64,000 nucleotides of DNA from Parus major (lineage: Eukaryota; Chordata; Aves; Passeriformes; Paridae). Positions 38,601 through 50,782 of this stretch are shown here, piece after piece; the stretch's first letter is position 1, and each line of letters opens with the position of its first letter. Location: contig NC_031770.1 of NCBI RefSeq assembly GCF_001522545.3, forward strand, positions 110,359,205 to 110,423,204, written 5' to 3'. The position numbers and the translations under genes were made by a program. The notes under the pieces are model-generated. The model did not search any database. It was not told where the DNA came from and saw only the letters and a list, made by a program, of their open reading frames with translations.

Positions 38601-41600
38601 CAGCTTCTGTGGAGCTGCCCCAGCCTTTATCCTGGCCTAGAGCAGAGCATCCATCAGTGAGCAGGGTGTGCTGTTTGAGCAGGAATTGCCTCTGTGCTGC
38701 CTGTGGCATGGCAGAGAGCAAGCAGATGTAACAGCACTGGGAATGTCTTCTGTCTCACCTGCTAAAGAGAAGGTTTGGGTAAAATGCTGAGCAGGTTCTG
38801 ACCATGGAGCTTTTACAGAAACCAAGACTCATTTGACTTGGATCAAGGGTTTCCTGAGATCCTTTAGGCAGCAGAGCAGTGACAGAGGCTGCAGGACTCG
38901 GTTTTATTTTCTCTCTGTTATTCCTGAGGTTTGGAGGCACAAGGCCCTGCACAGAGTCAGATTTGGCCCACTCACTCCTCAGCTCAAGTCAAGAAACAAA
39001 GCTTTGTCCAAGGCATGAGGGTGAAACCAGGGCTTGAAGGTCCCTTCATGGCTGTAGGGTTGGGCATCAGGACATGCCCAGGAACAACAGACTGGTGCAG
39101 ATCAGAAGATCCTACAAAAGAGACCAGAGCTTAAAATACATGGGAAAAGTGCTGCAATTTAACCCACTGTAATCCTCCTCCAATATACAGAATCAACAAA
39201 GGAGGCTGAGGACAAAATGCCTGATGGGAAAACTGTGAATTATGTCCATTCTCCTGTCAGGAAAAGACAATTGTTCAAACAAGTGATGGATCATCTTGAA
39301 CCTGAGGAGAACTAGCCTGCACTCACCAAAGCAGTCATGCCATCAACACGCAGTCCTGTCTGACCTGGACTAGGCACGCCAGGAGGAGGGGTTAGGATGG
39401 TAGAAGCTGAAAGGATGATCTTCCTCCTCCTCAGGGGGCCTGTCCCATCTCCCAGGCTGGCTGGAGTCTCATGTATGCACCCTGAGTTACTTTTGTGAGG
39501 TGTTAATGGCATTGGCTGTGAGGACATCCAGCTCTTCCCGGTGCCAGTCCCTCTTTGGATCATTAGCTCAGCACCAGTGACATCACTTGGCAGGGAATTT
39601 GGTACATCCTGAGCACCAGATGAGTGTTTCACTGCCCAGCCAAGCTCAGCCTTCAAGATGAGCAACCAAACTCCTTCCCTGGTGGAACTGCTTGGGGCCT
39701 CTTCATCACCATCCCTGAGATGCAGGATGAGAGGCTGAGTAATATTTTGGATGTGCTTTGAAGAGGCAAAAACTCTAAACTTAATAAGACACACAGATTA
39801 TTCTTTCATTCCTGTTGCATTCCTTGTCTCCACTCACACTAACAAATTACACAGAGCAGGATCTGGCACTCAGTTGTCAAAAGTTTTTCAGTTCTTGGCA
39901 GAGTTTTGGCTGCAGTCAGTGAATACTGACCCAGAGATTCCCCCACATGAGGATTTAGTAGAAAGTCTGGAGACAACTTTGGTTGTGGGAACTCTTTTGT
40001 GGAGGCTCAGGGATACTGTCACAGGGAGAAAGAACCACTGCCACGGTGGTTTTTTATTTATCATGGGTAAAGTCACCACAAACCTTATCAGCTTTTGTTT
40101 CAATGTCATGACAAGCAACAGTGCAAAAGTCAAGAGGAGGTGATATCAGACTGAACCTGAAAACAAGTCCCTGTTTAACAAGAAAGAGCCAAGGCTTGGA
40201 GGAGAGGTCATATCTTTTACAATAAATATATATTTTATTATTAAAATACCTCCCCCTTCAAGCCATGCCTCTTGTATTACCTCAGACTATGCCAGCTCCC
40301 AAAACGTGACTAGGGAGAGCTCAGAAATGTCTAAAGATTTATTTTATCCCAGTCATTCTGTTGTCAACAAACTTTTGTGGCCCATTTCATCCTCCTGACA
40401 TGCACCCTGTTCTTATCCCACACCAAAGCAAGAGGCTTCAACTTTGCAACATGTCAAAGGTTTCTTATTAAGTTCCAAAATACCATCCCTGCTTTCCATG
40501 GGAGCTGAGGGGATCAGAATGTTCCAGGAAGAGCCCAGAATTTTTTTGGTCCATGCCTTCCCTTTGTTATGCTGCCAGCAGAGCCTCAAGGATGCCATAT
40601 GGCCTTGTAACATTTGCTTTATAAAAAAATAACGACTCCACAGTGCTGCCTGAGTTTTAATAGTGCTTGTTTATGTGCATTTCCTGTTGATAAGTGAGAT
40701 ATTTCTGCAGAATTCAGCACCTTTCAGAGCTGGCTGCATTTCCTGCAATAATTCCTCATTTTTCAGGCTAGGGAGAGTTTTTCTGGCTATTTTTTTTCCC
40801 CCTGGGTTTCCCCCAGTCCAAGACTGATTTAAAATTTAATTCTTTGTTTTCTTCCCCAAATCCTTCCCCAGATCTGATGCTCACTCTGAGAACTCAGCCT
40901 TGGGCTTTCTTAAATCTCACAGTCAAGAGCCCTGAAAGAATTTGCATCAAGTGAGGCCTGGGGAGGTGCTTGCAACTTCAGATTGGGTTAAAAGTCCACA
41001 GATTTGGCAAATCAGATTTTGCTGCACAAATCTCTGGATCACTTCTATGCTGGCTCCATCAGGTCCCGTGTTCAGTGCATCAGATGTTTTTGAAATATTA
41101 GAGTTTTTTCTATAAAAATGCCATTTTTTTTTATCAGAAAAAAACAAATGCATTTGAATCTTCCTATCACAAGAGCAACCTCCATCCACATCAGCTAAAT
41201 TTTGGTAATTCAAAGAAGCAGAGATCACCTGTCACCCTTTCTTTGAGCAGCTCAGTTCCTTTCTCAGGAAAAGAAGCACCTGGTTTACACAAAGCAAAAA
41301 GAGTTGTGATATACCAGGCATTTAAAGAAACTATTCTGTGCTCATTTCTCATTTGGTATAGTCTGGAAATATTTAAACAATGATTGAAATCTGGTGTTTT
41401 TCACCTCCCATGGCTTCATTTATAATTTATTGAGCTACTTGAGGAGTTCCAGAAGATAAATCCCTTAAACCTGCAGGCTTTAGCAGCCAGATGTCCTTCC
41501 CCAGGTGTGTCCAGGCCTGGTTATCATGGTAGGATTTTGGGATCATTGCTTTTGAAGAAACCAAGGAGAACACTGTGAGAATACCCAGCTGGTTTTGTCC

Positions 41601-43893
41601 TTTGAAAATTTATCTTAGCAGCAGCAACATAAGTTTTTAGCACATGGTTTGTTTTCTGTTCTTTATTAAGGTATCTTTCACCTACATTCCCATGACAATT
41701 TGTCACCCCTGTACACCTTAGATGGGTGTGTGAGGCAAGATAATGATTCCCTGTCATTCTTCCAGGGCAATTTTACTTCTTCCCCTTGCTCTTTAGGCAG
41801 AAAAGGTCTCCCACTGAGCTGCAGTAGGAATCTCTCAAGTTTTAAGGTTTCTGACTGTCCCCCTAGAAATAGGATTGGTCCTTCAGATTGGTGTTTGCTC
41901 CATGATGTCCTGGGCACTTTGGGAGGCAAAAAAAAAAAGAAGATGTTGAAATGAATAACTTTGCAATGCAGGTGAAATTTGGCTCACCCAATTTTAGACA
42001 TTTTCAGCGTGGTTGTCCCCCTTGTGTGGATTAATGAATGGATGCCACATTTAGGAAGGAATGTGCCTTTCTTGGATGCAATTCCTGTCATTGTAAAGCA
42101 GCTGCCTGCACTTTGTCAGGTGAATCATGACCTAGAAATGTCTGTGTCTGTCTTGACTTTAAGGAGTCCAAGATTCCAGCTCAAACACGGGCATCAATCT
42201 CTGTTTGCTCAGATAATGAGCCTCCCAGCGTCCCAAGATCAAATCAATTTCTAAAGCGTGCCCTGCAGGCTGCTCACCTGTCAAGGCGATCTCCTGTTTC
42301 TTCCAATCTTTATGGGAGGAAAAAAAACTTCTCACTTTTAACACCGTGACTCAAGTCGATAATATTTATAAGTTTGATTTCTGTAAAAGACCTCATCGGA
42401 ACCTTAATGGCCACTTAACATCATATTCATACAGCAGCACTTCCAAACAATCTCATTTTCATCCCAAACCACCTCATTTTCATCTTCTTCTGCAGCTCAG
42501 GGTTTCAGTAGAGAATTGTCACCTGCTGAAAATCTTGAGCTGCTCTCAGTCTTGGTCTGATTTGGCCAGAGCCAATTTTGCTCATTCTGGGAATTCAGAT
42601 AAACTTGAACAACCAAGATCAGCTTGCCAAGCCCCTCCAAAGGGACACTGTAAGGTCCTGCAGCTCCTCTTCCAGATTTTTATTGCAACACCTAAAAACA
42701 ATTCAGAGGCTTGAACTGCAATGTCTGGTACCTTATTTTTGAAGAAGGAATCCCTCAGTGTGCCAACATCTCTTGCACAAAGCTGACATCTTTTCTCTGG
42801 CAGAACAAGTGGCATCATTTGTTTTCACCTTCCAAAGAGAATTTAGAGGATTAATGTCAATGAGCCAGTGCTGAGAAATTCTCTGTGTTCCAAAAAGCAC
42901 AGATCCTGCTGATTTCTTTGTGAACACCTCTCTGGAATCTGGACTCTGTGGGATGCTCCAGCAGGACTCAAAGAACAAGAGGTGTTCAGTTCCCAGAGGC
43001 ACCAGCCAGGGCTGCACATGGGAGACCCAAGTGGGAAAACAATTACAGGTCCAGTTGGATGAGAGGAACTGTGCTGACCACACTGGGGAAAAGCAGCTGT
43101 CTCACCTTGGCATGAAATGAAGGAACAAAAATTTAAGATGGCTGTTGCTCCAACGTGGATTAATAAATTCAGGATGGAATAAGCCAGCATCGGTACTTAA
43201 AAAAACCCAAACCTCCACAAAAGTTTAAGACTGAATATTGCTGGTAAAATTCACTTTGTCTGACTTAGATAACTAAAAGTTAACTCCCCAAACTCAAACC
43301 AGTGCTGCTCAACTTTGTCTTTGATCCTTGGAGAAGAACACTCACCCCTCCTAGCAGAGATATCTAAAGCAGGAGAGATCAATCATGCTCTGGAAATGCC
43401 AATTTCCTTCCACTGACTACAGAAGGAGCCAGGGGTGATCCTCTAACACAATGTAGAGATCACAGGCCATCTTCACTACTCATGCAGCAAATTCCTTTGT
43501 GTAGGAATGAGGCAACATTCCTGCTGTCCTCCTTCCATCTGCAATTCATCAGAGAAGTTCAGACATTAACACCAAGGGGCAAAATCACTGTAAAAAGTAG
43601 AGATCTTCATTGTTTCCTGGAATAACAAAGCCTACCCCTCTCAAAAAGCCTCACAGTCTCAGATCCCAAACCTTGACATAGTTTGATAGAAGCAACTTGG
43701 CTTATCTCATTTCCACCACTTCTTTTCCAGCTTGAAAGCTCGTGCTTTAATTGTCCAAGGATCTTCTGGGCAGGCCACAAAGTTTTCATGGAATTCCTGA
43801 CTTTTCAGGCTTTTGTAGTTGGGCTTTTGCTTCACTGTCTTGTTGCTCAGAGTTTGGGAGGAGCTGTGATTTTCCTTTGACAAGGTTGCAGGA

Positions 43894-43917
43894 GTTTTTT
43901 TGTTGTTGTTGTTGTTT
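43894..43917 (+). repeat. GTT microsatellite
   Basis: A T-run is followed by five TTG units. This is ordinary short tandem repeat DNA. Confidence 0.85.
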
Positions 43918-45268
43918 AATTAGTCTGTTAAAGGGATTTTTGCTTTAGAATAATGATCATAAAGAAATCCCTCCTGCAGTGGGGCACCACACAACACCCC
44001 AGGCCTCCATGTTTGGATTCTTGGCTTGCCACAGGCCTCCGTGCTTGGATTGCTCTTCCACTGCCCTATCAAGCTTCCAGAGGAATGTCTTGTTAATTAA
44101 AGCCTAGGGTAGAGGAGCACTGTGATGAGAATGTGTCGAATCCTTGATCATTTCCTCTTTAAATAGATGAATTCTTCCTGACCATGGATTTGTCAAGCTT
44201 TTTACTTTTCCATGAGCTAGATTGCTACAAGTTCCTCTGGTGCTGGGTAGATCCCACCAGCAGAGCCAGGCTCTTCTCACAAAGCAGGTAGTGCTTAAGA
44301 ATTAGGAAACCCAGATGCAGGGGCAGGTTTGCCACAGGGAAAAGCTCCTCGGGACAAGGTGCTGTGGGAAAGGAGGCATTCCTACATGGACAGAATTGCC
44401 AAGGAGGAGCTGAGGGGCAGTGGTTGAGCTGACTGCAGAAATCTGCTGGGAGGATTTAGTGTCTGACAGAACTAAAATGTGGTGACCTACACAAGCAATG
44501 GCATTCTACTCTTGTGTTGGACTCCTGCTGCTTCTGAAAGTCTCTCATGTGTCCAGAATAAAATCTAAAGGGAGGCAGAGATTGGAAGAACTTTGATAAA
44601 ACATTTGTCCTTGTCTCCTTTGAGCTCACAACGTTCATCAAACCTCCTCCAGCCTCTGGCTGGGGCTGCATTTTGCTAAGGATTGCAGATGGAATTTTCA
44701 AAATATGTTTTGTATTTTTTGTGTAAGATATTCCTTGTAAGTAGTTCTGCAGCCTTTCCCACCTGAGTACTGCATATTTACCCATCCATTTGGAGTAAGG
44801 AGAGAAGCTGAAAGAGGGATTCATCCCACTTAACTTTTTCTCCCTTAAAGAGTCTGGTCTGAGCTCTTTGCATCTGCTTCCTCTACCATCAGCGGAAGGA
44901 GATGTACACCTTTGGAAAGGAATTCTGCACCACTTTTCTGAGTCTAACTTTCAATAACTTCAACTCAGATGAAAAACTAATTATTTACCTGAGTAAAGAC
45001 AACTTGAGAAGGTAGAAATTGCAAAATCATGCACTACGTAGATTCCTGGAACACTGTTGACAGACAGGAACATTTCTATTAAAAGCCTGTATTTTTGGTG
45101 GTTATGAAGTCAGCTGGATCCCTCTTCTTGGAGTTGGGATTTAAATTGCAGCATCAGATTTTCCTGGCTATTTTCTGATTACTGTTTTCTTGCTTTCAGA
45201 GCGGTCAGGTTGGTTGCGAAGTAAAATCAATGTGTTTGACTAAATTAGCGAGTTACCATGATGCTTCA

Positions 45269-45376
45269 GGCACAGGGTGGGATTCCTGAAACTGTCCTGG
45301 GCAGGGCCAGGGGTTGGATTCAATGATCCTTGTGGGTCTCTCCCAACCCAGGATATTCTGTGATTCTATGATTCTA
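45269..45376 (+). repeat. CR1 LINE 3' tail fragment
   Basis: 'gccaggggttggattcaatg', 'atccttgtgggtctctccca', 'acccaggatattctgtgatt' and the terminal 'ctatgattct' repeat identify a CR1 end with its octamer-like tail intact. About 108 bp are recognisable. Confidence 0.93.
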
Positions 45377-45424
45377 AAGCTTCTTTGAGTCAGAAAAGTC
45401 AAAGCTGGGTGCAGTGAAAGCAAG

Positions 45425-45514
45425 TATGATGTAGCACTTGAGGACATGGTTTAATGATGCTGGGTTGATGATTGGACTTGGTGATCATAGAGGTATTTTC
45501 CAACCAATTTTCCA
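45425..45514 (+). repeat. Second CR1 LINE 3' fragment, different subfamily
   Basis: 'gatgtagcacttgaggacat', 'ggtttaatgatgctgggttg', 'atgattggacttggtgatca' and 'tagaggtattttccaacc' match the CR1 subfamily whose end reads cttgaggacatggtttagtg. It lies 48 bp after the preceding CR1 tail in the same orientation. It belongs to a different subfamily, so the two are independent insertions. Confidence 0.88.
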
Positions 45515-45749
45515 AGGATTATTGCAGGGCTGCAGTCATTTGCATCTCATCCTGATAATTTCAGAAAACAGCCCCTTCCAAATGAACCTGTGACTTGTAG
45601 TCACAGACCCTCTGTGGATGATCTTTCTTTTTGAGAACTCATCCACCCCCCAAAAAAAAAAAAAGATTGTTGATAACGTTAAATGCACAAACTCAAATCC
45701 CAGCTGTGGGAAGCTGAACACCACTTTGCCTGGCCAAAAAAAAAAACCC

Positions 45750-47340
45750 AAAATGATGGGTGAGCAAGAAGCAGCAGTTTGGACAGCATAGACTCATCCA
45801 GGAGCTCGGTGTGGTGGCAGAAAGCCGTGACTCAAACACACACTCACGTCCCTCATCGAACGGTTTTTACATTTCTTTAAATGTCGGGGTTTCGACCAAG
45901 TTTTCATGCTTTTTATTAAGGCAAAAGTCCGTGCTTGTGAAGTTGTGAACTTGATGTGTTATTTTGTATCTGTTTAAAAAAAAGAAAAAAATGTATTTAA
46001 AGCTAAAGCCGTTATTGTGCGGGGTTTTCTCTCAAACTGGTGCATACACTTTACATCAGGGACCTACTATACATAACAAAAATCAGTGCTACAGTTACTG
46101 TAAAACCAGATTCACACCTTTTACTGTAATAATAACTTTTAAAACCTTGCACTGTAATGGTTGCTATTAAAAAAAAAAAAAACTACAAAAAAAAAGCCTC
46201 TTGTCAGAACTGATTTTGTATCTTTGATTATATCTGAAATTTTAGCATTTTGTATACTTGCCATGCCAACCACAGCATCCTCCATGGTTGATTTCCAGGT
46301 TCCGTTTCCTTTCCGTCTAACCCAACACATGCATTGCTCCGTGTGGATGGGCAGGGTATGGCCGTGGGGGAGCCACGTAGGCCCCCGCCCCGCTCTTGTT
46401 CAGAGCCGAGTAGGAGGAATAGCAAAGACCCCAAACCATTGGGATGGTTTCAGATCCCGTTCCGAGTTCCAGCTGCCCCAACAGAACCCAGCGAGCGATT
46501 CCCGAGTCATTCCTTTATCCTGGCGTTGCTCCGGCCGCGGTGCCCGTCCGGCTCCATCCCACGGCAATGCATCGCGAGTAGGTAGGAAATCCAAACCAAC
46601 GAGATAACTTTGCAATCACTGAGTTTATCGATTAATTTTTTTAATTTTTTTTTTTTTTACCTTCCCCTTTTGAACGTTTTTTTTGAACTAAGATGTATTT
46701 GGAATCACAGCATGGTGTTGCAATTCTTTCTATTTTTAAATACTGATACATTCTGTGTGTAAAGTCTTGTTTCTTAGCTAAGAGAATCTTAAATGTGGAG
46801 CTGAGTTCAAACCATTTTTTTCCTTGTTGTACTGTGATTTGGGAATTATTTTGATATAATCCTTTAATTTGGTAGAAGATTTCCCACACCTTCTCCCTCC
46901 TTGCTATCACCATTTCATATTTTTTACAAAACTGAAAAAAACAAACAAACAAAGGAACAAATAATCTTTTTTTCTCTATTTAGGCTGTGTAATGTTGTGT
47001 TGTCCAGATTCTGTATAAAAATATGTATATGATGTATCTGATATTTGGCAGTGAACGGCTGCAACTTTAACCAATATAATTAACAAAGAAATGCATAATG
47101 TTGGTGTTTTAAAAAGTAAAAAAAAAAAAAAAACCTAGTTAAGATGTTTGTGTAAACTTGCATGGTTTAAAATGTACTTAGTGCATTGAGAAATGTTGTT
47201 AGGGTCCTAAGTGAAAGGCTGGTTTATTTTTTGATTCTAATGGTGATTGGTTTGTTGATCAGAATATCCCCTATACTGTATGTCTTAGTTTATTTAGCAT
47301 ATTGGTTTCTTTTCTTTCCTCCAGACCTAGCATAGTGTAT
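45750..47340 (+). other. AT-rich 3'-UTR-like island with CpG-rich core
   Basis: The island has long A/T runs (T13 near 46647, A16 near 47118), TGTATATGATG-type AU motifs and repeated ACTGTAA-type words around 46090-46160. These give it the texture of a vertebrate 3' UTR on the + strand. In the middle (46365-46585) lies a CpG-rich segment including CCGGCCGCGGTGCCCGTCCG. No open reading frame with known domains is present and no exact AATAAA was found. It may be an exon of a non-coding transcript, distal 3' UTR, or conserved regulatory DNA. Confidence 0.4.
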
Positions 47341-50257
47341 CTATCTCTGTGTGATACTGTTCCTTAAAACCAGGTTGTGGAAACTGCGTTTCGTCCGGCC
47401 AAAACGATGTTTCGCATCACGCTCGTGGTTCAGTTGCGTTCCACTTGATTTGCTGTGAAGTCCAGGTTTGACTTTCCCTTGGGATCTTACGGCGGGGAGA
47501 TGCTCCAGGCCGGGCTGCAGGCGCCACTGGGACCAGGAGGATCCGAGGGTGTGGCTCCAGTGGGACGCCAGCGCCAGCCCCGGCGGTCTCTGACCACAAA
47601 GGGGTCTGAGTGCAGCATTTGGTCCATCCTTAACCAACAAAGGCTGGGTTTTTCCTCTCGGCAGCACGTGTTTTATCAGGATCACAGCAGGCATCCCCTG
47701 GGCTTTCTCCCAGCTCTCTAATGGATGAATTTGGCTTTTGTGGCAGCCGTTCCACCCTGCTGAAGTCACAGGATACCAGCAGCAGCGGAGTGTGGACGAC
47801 CAGCCATTGCCACCACGAGAAACACAACGAGCCCTCAGCACTCGCAATAAGCTCCATGTTCCCTTCCAGAAGCACAAATTCCATGTTCCAGAGGAGCTGG
47901 CCCTGCATCCTGCAGAGCTGGCGGATATCGCGACAGTTAGGACCAAACGTCCGAGAGGCGACCACACGGGCAAAGGTCATGGTTCATTTCACATCTCCTG
48001 CCCCCACCACACCTCTTCCCAGTTCTCTCCAAGCTTTTCTACTGCTGAACCACCAGAATGGGGACATTTCCAAGCCTCCAGCAGGAACCAACAAAATTTG
48101 CTGGGTTTATTGACCATTAATGGCTCGTGCAACTGCCCTCCCTGTGTTGGGCAATGCCGACGCACATGTTCTTGTCTCTCAATGCCTGAAAAATTTCCAG
48201 TGGCCTTTCCCAAAAATAAGACAGAGCCAGACTTGAATATATAGAGCTCTCCAACTTTTTCAAGTCCTTCATCCCAGAGGGTCTCCAAGGGCTTTTCCAG
48301 CATAACACGATCTTATTCGTGCAGCCTGTAACGTGGCAGAGCACTGTTAGCAACCTGCAGCCACCTCTGGGGTGACCCCGCCAGCTCACGGCCACTCTAT
48401 GCAACAGTCTGGTGCAGGAGGTGTGGATCACACCCTTGGGGAGACTTGGCAAAGGTATAACATGCACAAATCCCAGCTAAACCCATGCTGAGACCCAAGA
48501 GGACAGATTGATTCATTTAATTTTCCTTTTCTGGGCAGTCCCCCTCTTCTTTTCTGTCCTCACACCACAAATGGTCCGAGTAACCTAAACTTTTCCAGTT
48601 TGCTTTCATCAGCTTTTTCCTTCCTGAAAGCTTTTTAAACATTCTTTTCACACAGGAGGATAGGGAACAAATCTTTCCTTCTTAGCTCCAGAAATAGAAC
48701 AACTCCATGCCTCTCTCTTTGCTTACCTTCCTTCTAGTCATTGACCAATTAACTTCCAGTCTTCCCTGATCTCCACCACGTCTTTTAAATGACAGATGCA
48801 CTCTGATTTTGCTGCTTGATGTTCTAATTGGTTTTAATCCGGACAGAAATAAACAGCCTGACACTAGGCACTGGCAGGAATCCTTGCTTGGCATGCAGAT
48901 ATAGGCACTGTCCTGTGGCCAAATCCTACAGCTCGATGGATGCCGGCTTTTGGCCTTGCTGCTGACTGCAAATCCTGTGATTTGTTGCAGGATTGGCTGT
49001 ATCTCTGAAAAGCTGCTCGTGGTGCTCATCTCCCCAGCTTGGTAAGCTTTGTTCTTCCTTTGTTCCAGGTCCAGAGTTCCTCCAGTCAAACAGTGGGAAT
49101 GCCTCAGCACTGGCTCTCTGGAGAGAGGAGGAGATCTCCTGGTTGATGTTTCATGGCGTGGTGCTTAGTGGATCTTTCTTCCCAAAAGGAATTCAGTTGA
49201 TCCCAAGTCCGGGTCCTTTATATAGAAAAGCTGGTGGTGGAATCAAGCTTTGCTTTCAAAGGCTGTGAGCTCAGCTGCTCCAGACCCCTCAGGGTTGTGG
49301 AGCATTCTCAGATGGAGAACATCAGCACTCAATCCCTTACAAGACCTTTTCCCATCAGTTTTATTCCTGCAGAGCTGGCCTTCCATATCTCAAACATATC
49401 TGGGAGAAGGAGCTGTGCCCTGCTAGGAAAAAGTTAATTCCTTGAGAGATGCTATCTGGATTTATGGACCTGCAGTGTCCTCTTGCCCTTGGCCCATCTG
49501 CCTCTTCGTGGCCCCACAGACATCAAGAGGAGTTGGCTTTTAGAGCAGCCTCCTGCAGAGTCAGTCTCCAACAGTCCATTCTCCTTCCCTGTCCCAAGGC
49601 CAGCATGAAAACGTTTCCATTTGATTAATTAACCATAGACCTGACATAAATTACCAGAATCCTACAGAAATAACCCATGGCACAGCTCTCCACCAGCTGT
49701 CCATCTTCCAGTTGTCCACCAAGCTTTGGTTTTCTCAACAGGAACACGTTCTGGGATAAGATAAAAATCCTCTTAAAAAATATTTCCCGGGAAAACAAGC
49801 TGGACACTGTGCTTTGCTCACCCTCACTAGAAACACATCAGAAGAATCTTTCTGTATAGACAGACATTCCCCTTCTTGCCCTCAGAACAAAAAATGCCAT
49901 GACCAGCTCTAATTTCCATCCATGAAACCAAATCTAAAACTAAACAACAAAAACCCTCAAGCCCTAAACCCTGAAAATATTCAGCAAAGTCAAGGTGAGG
50001 TGGGGATTTTGCAGGCCATGGCTGTGGATTTATGCAGGACTTTCCAAGACTGTTTTATTTCCAACGCAATAAAGAATTACCAACTTATTGTAGCAAACCT
50101 TGCGCCAGGTGCTATCTCCCAAAACTTTCTGCATGGGACAGTCTCCCTGTTTTTTCTCTGCCTCACAGCACTTTGCAGAATGTTGGAAGGGAAAACACCT
50201 CCTTTGCAGATTGCAAATATGTGGGTTTTCTTTCTAATTATTTCTCCTTTTTCTTCA
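47341..50257. other. Non-coding stretch
   Basis: Several chance open frames occur (210 codons reverse at 47341-47973, 168 codons forward at 47738-48244) because the first 600 bases are GC-rich and CpG-containing. I recognise no domain, and the frames overlap each other on opposite strands. Nothing else is identified. Confidence 0.5.
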
Positions 50258-50260
50258 TTT

Positions 50261-50327
<67 letters not shown>

Positions 50328-50455
50328 CTCTTTCTCTCTTTCTCTCTTTCTCTCTTTCTTTCTTTCTCTCTTTCTCTCTTTCTCTCTTTCTCTCTTTCTC
50401 TCTTTCTCTCTTTCTCTCTTTCTCTCTTTCTCTCTTTCTCTCTTTCTCTCTTTCT
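50258..50455 (+). repeat. Long pyrimidine microsatellite (TTTC)n then (TCTCTTTC)n
   Basis: About 68 bp of uninterrupted CTTT units change at about 50326 into an 8-bp compound unit CTCTCTTT repeated to the gap. One strand is entirely pyrimidine over nearly 200 bp. The array runs into an assembly gap, so its real length is unknown. Confidence 0.97.
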
Positions 50456-50764
50456 NNNNNNNNNNNNNNNNNNNNNNNNNNNNNNNNNNNNNNNNNNNNN
50501 NNNNNNNNNNNNNNNNNNNNNNNNNNNNNNNNNNNNNNNNNNNNNNNNNNNNNNNNNNNNNNNNNNNNNNNNNNNNNNNNNNNNNNNNNNNNNNNNNNNN
50601 NNNNNNNNNNNNNNNNNNNNNNNNNNNNNNNNNNNNNNNNNNNNNNNNNNNNNNNNNNNNNNNNNNNNNNNNNNNNNNNNNNNNNNNNNNNNNNNNNNNN
50701 NNNNNNNNNNNNNNNNNNNNNNNNNNNNNNNNNNNNNNNNNNNNNNNNNNNNNNNNNNNNNNNN
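50456..50764. other. Assembly gap, 309 N
   Basis: This is a run of unknown bases directly inside the pyrimidine microsatellite, followed by a T-rich stretch (50765-50782). The array probably continues into or through the gap. Open frames drawn across it are meaningless. Confidence 0.99.
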
Positions 50765-50782
50765 TTTTTTTTTATTTTTTTA

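Larger units (their letters stand above)
32648..45268. other. Long non-coding stretch without recognised genes
   Basis: The 12.6 kb show no convincing exon on either strand; the longest open frames (about 120-160 codons) lack any recognisable domain. The composition is ordinary apart from an AT-rich piece around 35.3-35.9 kb with an AATAAA and a small GTT microsatellite at 43.9 kb. A segment from 34768 starting TGTCCTGGGTTGACAG could be an eroded LTR start, but I could not find its other end. Confidence 0.55.

Noticed and set aside
47341..48244. Overlapping ORFs of 210 (reverse) and 168 (forward) codons
   Set aside because: They arise from GC-rich sequence with few stops, overlap on opposite strands, and resemble no protein I know.
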